A model generated the notes under the pieces. It had not been told where the DNA came from. It did not search any database and saw only the letters and a program-made list of their open reading frames with translations. DNA of 6,157 nt from Armatimonadota bacterium (lineage in GTDB: Bacteria > Sysuimicrobiota > Sysuimicrobiia > Sysuimicrobiales > JACQTN01), in contig JACQTN010000139.1 of the NCBI GenBank assembly GCA_016210785.1, positions 1 through 6,157 of the forward strand. The letters are read 5' to 3'. Both the position numbers and the translations under genes were made by a program. Positions 6,103-6,157 of this stretch are shown piece by piece; positions within the stretch are counted from its first letter, which is position 1, and each line of letters begins with the position of its first letter.

Positions 6103-6157
6103 GTCAGCGATCTCCTCCCGGATCGGGATCTCTTGGTCCGGAGGGCGTCCACCAGGA
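6099..6157 (-). CDS. Possible 3' end of an unidentified upstream gene (partial)
   Basis: A reading frame entering from the right-hand edge ends at a TGA (6101-6099) that overlaps the GTG start of cpaB as GTGA, the same kind of junction seen further down this operon. It encodes only about 18 visible residues, ending in a basic tail (LVDALRTKRSRSGRRSLT). The first eight codons have G/C in every third position, as expected of a gene here; the last ten are less gene-like. No family can be recognised from so short a piece. The alternative is that this stretch is leader sequence, or that the cpaB frame, which is also open to the edge, begins further upstream. Operon context would fit a prepilin peptidase, pilin or TadE-type gene, but that is a guess. 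Confidence 0.35.
   Translation of the reverse strand, partial: LVDALRTKRSRSGRRSLT
6112..6118 (-). promoter_or_regulatory. Strong ribosome binding site for cpaB
   Basis: On the minus strand this reads GGAGGAG (within GGGAGGAGA) and ends 9 bases before the GTG at 6102-6100. It is the best Shine-Dalgarno match at any start in the window. It is the main reason for choosing GTG 6102 over the in-frame ATG at 6069-6067 or an upstream start outside the window. Confidence 0.7.

Overview
The window is a dense, high-GC (about 70% by eye) stretch in which every supported gene lies on the minus strand. It reads as the 5' half of a tad/Flp (type IVc) pilus or tight-adherence operon. Antisense and shadow frames are long only because of the base composition. 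A secretin, which is an outer-membrane channel, implies a diderm (two-membrane) bacterium. The sequence gives no RNA gene or other marker from which I could name a lineage.

In transcription order (high to low coordinates) the layout is: a possible 3' end of an unidentified upstream gene (6157-6099); cpaB/rcpC, an inner-membrane-anchored periplasmic protein (6102-4867); cpaC/rcpA, the secretin, with an unusual N-terminal AMIN-like domain (4870-3056); a TadG-like Tad-domain protein with a proline-rich tail (3059-2094); an unrecognised, exported, tryptophan-rich protein (2107-1265); cpaE/tadZ, a ParA/MinD-like ATPase with a degenerate receiver domain (1268-114); and the first codons of cpaF/tadA, the pilus motor ATPase (117 or 99 to the window edge). 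No pilin, prepilin peptidase, or tadB/tadC platform gene is in view. These would be expected beyond the edges.

The genes are packed without gaps. Three junctions inside the window are ATGA stop/start overlaps, one is a 14-bp overlap, and cpaE-cpaF can be read as a GTGA overlap. This points to one transcript with translational coupling. I see no internal promoter or terminator, no mobile element, no CRISPR and no tRNA or rRNA. There is no non-coding stretch longer than a few bases.

In the expected working model, CpaE positions the machine in the cytoplasm, CpaF powers assembly, CpaC forms the outer-membrane pore, and CpaB links the inner membrane to the pore. The Tad-domain protein and the unknown exported protein would act in the envelope. 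The most notable points are the unknown Trp-rich gene inside the operon, the AMIN-secretin architecture, long Pro/Ser/Ala linkers in three consecutive exported proteins, and C-terminal cysteine pairs in two adjacent exported proteins.
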